NCBI GenBank assembly: GCA_030248215.1
Contig: JASANG010002922.1
Coordinates: 372,001 to 436,000 of the forward strand
DNA: 64,000 nucleotides
Source: Enoplolaimus lenunculus
Lineage: Eukaryota; Nematoda; Enoplea; Enoplida; Thoracostomopsidae
Direction: 5' to 3'
Part shown: positions 60,140 through 64,000 of the stretch, piece after piece
Layout: each line of letters starts with the position of its first letter
How positions within the stretch are numbered: position 1 is the first letter of the stretch
Notes under the pieces: generated by a model
Database searches by the model: none
What the model saw: only the letters and a program-made list of their open reading frames with translations
What the model was told of the DNA's origin: nothing
Translations under genes and position numbers: made by a program

Positions 60140-62723
60140 TTATTTTTGAAATACATCGTCGTCCATGTCAGCGAACGAATAAAACGAATGCATTAACGCA
60201 ACGGTTTGAGGTCCAACTTCCGGAACCAAGACCGGAAGCGGCGGACGTAGATTGCACACTTCCGACAAGATATGCTGGCGGCATTGATCACCGTAAAATT
60301 CTAGACTCACAACTGGACCTAAAATTATATATATAAATATATATATAAATAAATAAATATATATACATACATATATATATATATATTTAAAACAAAGTTT
60401 CCATTTGTTGATAGCTTGGCCCGCGTAATGATCAGGATCGGAACGTCTTTCTGTGGGACTGCAATAGAGTAAGCTTATACTTTGGACTAATTTGTTTTGC
60501 TTAGGCATAGATAGGCTAACGCATTGGTGTAAAATCACTCTTACGCTTAGGTTAGCGATAGCTGCGTGTGTAGAGTTCTAGAGTGAACAATACAATCTAA
60601 AAATTCTGACAACAAAAGAAATAGTTTTTTCTAAATAGCGACTTTAAGAATAGCTCTATCAAAAAGATATCGCATAATAATTGCACGTCCAAATTTGAAT
60701 TTTTTTAAAAATTGATTTGTCACTGTCTTAGACCTTAGGCGCCATGCCCCAGTTCCGCCTCTAGGCGAAATCTGCTGTATGGCAGTTTCGCGGCGATATG
60801 CGGTGCCAATAAATGTAGTAACATGAGTTAAACATAAATAAAGACGCTGCTTACCCAGGCCCGTACCTCCGGCTTCGTCTCCGGTCGGATATTACAATAT
60901 CCGGCCTTTGCATATCCGGTCACACGCTGGCAGCCAGATCATATTGCTAGGGGGCTACAAATTTTCAGAAGGGGCATGCATGGGTTCCAATGACTTACAA
61001 GCAAGCTTGAAAATTTTCCTGGGATGGGTCCAAATTTATCGAGCGTGGGCTGAGCCCTCCACTGGCCCCCTTGGCAACGGACCAGTTAGCTTACCTCGTT
61101 TAACGGCATTGTTGTACACTTTGGAATATGTGACTCGTTCAGCGTCTGATGCAGACATTGTAACTTCTGCCGTTCGGACAAGTCTTATATCCTGCAAAAA
61201 CCAACCGATACAAACAAGAGTGGATAATCGCTATTTAGCAAGAGTGTGCAACTGGGGACATTCTGTGTAGAAAGAATATACCCGGCACGCGTTGCGTTTT
61301 CGCCCTACCCAACACCCGGTGGTACATTTTGTACCGTGCGGGACCCCATGAGTTGCATACACTTGTCATTATCCACTGTTGATGTCAACTAAAAAAATTA
61401 AATTTTTGATAAAAGTATGCCTGTCACTGAAAAGTAGACAACCAATGCGCCGTTCGAAGTCTTACTCCATCCCCAGGTTAAAGGTGTCTTTAAGCATAAA
61501 ATTCTGTAGACAGGGGATGACGATTATTAAGCAACGTTAATTTCTTCGAAATAAAGGCTTAGGAATATGCTCATTTTTACGCTTAGGCTTAGGCTTAGAC
61601 TTAGGCTTAGACTTTTGTAATATGCTTCTAATACTGTTCCGCCCCTGTTCTTTACATTGGCCCATCTGCCGAGACCAGAGATAGTTCGAGTTCGAGTAAA
61701 CCGTCTTACTTTCATTTGAAGTGCACGTATCAGTGCGATGATTGGTTCGCGGACGTTTCTAGGGCTCGAGTTTGAAAACCCATTGCTCGCTGGGGTGAAA
61801 ATGAGCAAAAAACCGATTGACTCAAGTGGCGCATTGCGGTAAAGCGTTGGACACGTGAGTGGAATTAAACTTTTCTGGGACGAAATCGATACCACAGGGC
61901 AGTTGGGAACGGTGTCCAATTCGGCGAGCGAGATATAGTCGGTGACTGATGAAGTCTGAAACGTCAATTTCGGGTACTAAAGAAAACTTAGCTTTGAAGT
62001 CCTAAAAATGGTTTGAACTGGCGCAAGAATTAGCGGATCTAAAAACCCTCTTACTTCTATTCAACTCTTGTCACATTAAGTAGCCTATGAGCAATTTAGT
62101 GCAAACTGTGTGCGCAAAACTGTAGACAATTCGCAGTGGGTAACACAATTACTACTACGTATATGCAGCACAAAATTTTTACAAGTGGTAAGAGCGCATT
62201 CGAGTTCAAGGGTTAAGCTTCCATTGCTGGATTGTGTTAAACTGCTACCACCTACGAGTCCCAGGTTCGAATCCTTGCTCAATTATAAGTCTCAGATCAA
62301 ATAAAAAAATATTCATGTAAGAAAGCGTTAACTTGATGAATCTTCAATTTTGAACGATCCTGATATTTCTTTGCTGAGTGTATTCGGTTATTGTAAATTG
62401 ATAAAATTGCTGATTTTCGTGTTTTCGTTGAGCAAAATGATAATTTCTAACAATCAATATCACTGCCTCAAAGGGTTCAGCCCGCCTGGCTACAATGCAG
62501 GGTCTCGTGCTCCACGCCCTTCCAAAACTACCCCCAACATTATGAAAACTAACCGGTGGCATTATATTATAATGCTCTTTGGAAGGTCGGCGAGATGTGC
62601 TAGAACAGGTTCCGGTCACGCTTACGGTCGAGTTTTTGCTCGAAACCGGCGATTGCGGACTCTGATCATAACAACTCCACCATCGATTATTGAATATGCT
62701 CAGACGGCAATCAGCAAATTGTT
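60140..62723 (-). CDS. Divergent NDPK-like protein, 3' part of gene
   Basis: Four phase-consistent exons: 62626-62723, 61710-61955, 61095-61191 and 60140-60318 (stop 60140-60142). The upstream end is unresolved; an exon-like stretch with YKPYPPGGIQYTYFE near 63526-63580 may belong but does not fit the phase directly. Exon 3 onward follows the nucleoside-diphosphate-kinase plan: a strand (GFLLIFTPAS, where active enzymes have LALIKPDA), a helix (VREPIIALIRALQMK), then DIRLVRTAEVTMSASDAERV, then GPVVSLEFYGDQCRQHI, matching the GPV(V/I)xxxLxG strand. The Lys-Pro-Asp motif is altered and no NxxH active-site histidine is present before the C-terminus, so catalysis is unlikely. NME-type proteins of cilia carry such inactive domains. 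That role is only a suggestion. Exons are firm, family moderate. Confidence 0.6.
60329..60389. repeat. AT microsatellite
   Basis: TATATAAATA and ATATATAC runs about 60 bp long, in the last intron of the NDPK-like gene. Confidence 0.85.
60418..60560 (+). mobile_element. TTAGGC element, family A, truncated right side
   Basis: Starts GGCCCGCGTAATGATCAGG and keeps the left region (GTGGGACTGCAATAGAGTAA); the array and right end are lost. Confidence 0.68.
61228..61372. mobile_element. CAAGAGTRTGCAACT TIR element, copy 2
   Basis: CAAGAGTGTGCAACTGGGGA, 'ACCCGGCACGCGTTGCG', then 'GGTGGTACATTTTGTACC' and ATGAGTTGCATACACTTG as the imperfect inverse arm. Compare 36000-36295. Confidence 0.62.
61553..61662 (+). 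mobile_element. TTAGGC element, family A, right-end fragment
   Basis: Starts in the array, has the spacer GAATATGCTCATTTTTACG and the end CCCCTGTTCTTTACATTGG plus CC. In an intron of the NDPK-like gene. Confidence 0.7.
62180..62335 (+). repeat. tRNA-derived SINE-like sequence, copy 2
   Basis: An A-box-like AAGTGGTAAGAGCGC and a near-perfect B box GGTTCGAATCC, followed by the tail ATATTCATGTAAGAAAGCG. The boxes are about 80 bp apart, too far for a plain tRNA, so it may contain an insertion. Confidence 0.6.
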
Positions 62724-63286
62724 CTAAATATTGAAAATATTTCTTGGCCCATATTCTCAAATGTATGTAGCATCTGTCAACCAGTTGCCAATAGGTCCTG
62801 TAAACTTCTAAACCAGCCAATAGAGAGCTTCAAAATTTGTCACGGCACCTGATTTGCAGGGCATGTAGCCGAGTAGCAAAAGTGGACTATTTGTAGTTTG
62901 GAATAAACCACTTTTATGCCAGAATCGCTTCATCTATATTATTAAAGCTGGAACGACTCATATACGTATTTTAGGCAGCGTTTATTTTTTAAGGTTGCAA
63001 ATTTACAACCACGTTGACTGGTTAATATTAAAAGAGACGAAAAACATCAGTTGATCTGGCGAGATTGTAGAAACAAATTGTTATTTTCGAGAAATTTCAT
63101 TTTACCTGACCGTTTCTGATAAACATTACAAAAACGTGCATGCACCTCGACGTTAATCAATGATCTATGTTTAAAGTTAAAAATTACATTAATACTATGA
63201 AACTGCTGTTTTCAAAATAAAAGGCGGAACAACGTAGACAATCGTTGCCGAAAAATTGTTAAACTGCATATATGTTTGCTTACACT

Positions 63287-63502
63287 GGCCGATGTAAAGA
63301 TCAGCGGCGGAACGTTTTTCTGTGGGACTGCAATAGAGTAAGCTTAAGGTTTAGACCAATTTTAATGCCTGGTTTAAGGCTTAGGCTTTAGGCTTAGGCT
63401 TAGGATTAAGGTCATTTTTACGCTTAGGCTTAGGCTTAGACTTAGGCTTAGGCTTCGGAATGCGCTTATAATACGGTTCCGCCCCTGTTCTTTACATTGG
63501 CC
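63287..63502 (+). mobile_element. TTAGGC element, family A
   Basis: Ends GGCCGATGTAAAGATCAGCG and GTTCTTTACATTGGCC. Several TTAGGC runs. It directly borders the exon-like stretch at 63503-63600. Confidence 0.82.
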
Positions 63503-63599
63503 GTACACTTCGAAGTATGTGTATTGAATTCCACCAGGCGGATATGGCTTATACTCTTCTTTTTGAGGAAAAAAACCAGCTGCGATCCGGGTGGACACT

Positions 63600-64000
63600 A
63601 TTTCTCGGGGACACTATTTGAAGCCCAATCCAAGCTAAAGTATCTGAAACCACCGTTACTATTAATACAGAACAAAACAAAATTCAGCTGAACTCACGTT
63701 TAAGCTGAGGATAATTGAGTTGAAGGCAAGCGAAATTAATCTGAGTCGAATGAACAATGACCGGCTCCAGTGTTGAGTGTAGAAATATTGTTAGCGTTGC
63801 GCAACTTTCGGACCAAAATTGATTGCACATTGCAGCAAATTGGCAACTTGTGCAGTTGGTTGCAAGAACACTGAAATTAAACGTAACAAAGTAAAGTGTT
63901 TATAAAATATTCAGTTATATCACGGGTGAAAAAAAAAAGAGGAAGTATGAGATGTATGAAAAATTTACGTACCCAGTGGCCTACAAGAAGAATAAATGGT
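63600..64000. other. Right edge, nothing recognised
   Basis: AT-rich DNA to the window end. It may be intron or 5' region of the NDPK-like gene. No exon with good splice sites was found. Confidence 0.3.

Noticed and set aside
62350-62727. Plus-strand ORF of 125 codons.
   Set aside because: It is opposite the NDPK-like gene exon at 62626-62723, whose splice sites and phase support the minus strand.

Overview
The window is animal nuclear DNA with few genes and many repeats. Genes are split by GT-AG introns, are spaced widely, and lie among dozens of short terminal-inverted-repeat (TIR) elements. A nematode is the likeliest source. Many of the elements carry runs of TTAGGC, the nematode telomere hexamer, and one gene has repeated cysteine modules like those of the nematode MIG-18 family. 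This is inference; no rRNA or other phylogenetic marker is present.

Layout. (1) 236-3770, minus: an HP1 heterochromatin protein, its chromoshadow domain running off the left edge. (2) 6431-8821, plus: a divergent leucine-rich-repeat gene, partly decayed or incompletely resolved, interrupted by a fold-back element that looks spliceable. (3) 10594-12457, plus: a four-exon gene for a 212-residue secreted protein of unknown family. (4) 13986-22019, minus: an eight-exon gene for a 517-residue secreted modular protein. (5) 25186-30340, minus: a nine-exon gene for a serine-rich, basic, probably nuclear protein. (6) 34682-41020, plus: a complete eight-exon secreted RNase T2. (7) 50943-56340, plus: a two-pore-domain potassium channel with a normal first pore and a second pore lacking the selectivity filter. 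(8) 60140-62723, minus: the 3' part of a gene with a degenerate NDPK-like fold, plus a possible stray exon near 59024. Exon joins for genes 1 and 3-8 were checked for reading phase and agree throughout.

The space between exons is filled by at least eight families of non-autonomous TIR or fold-back DNA elements. The dominant one (families A and B, about 30 recognisable copies plus fragments) starts GGCC(C/A)ATGT, makes 8-bp target duplications and contains an internal array of (TTAGGC)n. A further element with B-like ends carries a different internal satellite. Others are hAT-like CAGGG elements with 8-bp duplications, CACTG fold-backs with 2-bp flanks, and a TIR element amplified into a 197-bp tandem array. 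Nested insertions are common. No retrovirus-like element, CRISPR array or rRNA was seen. No transposase gene was recognised, so all the mobile DNA here appears non-autonomous.
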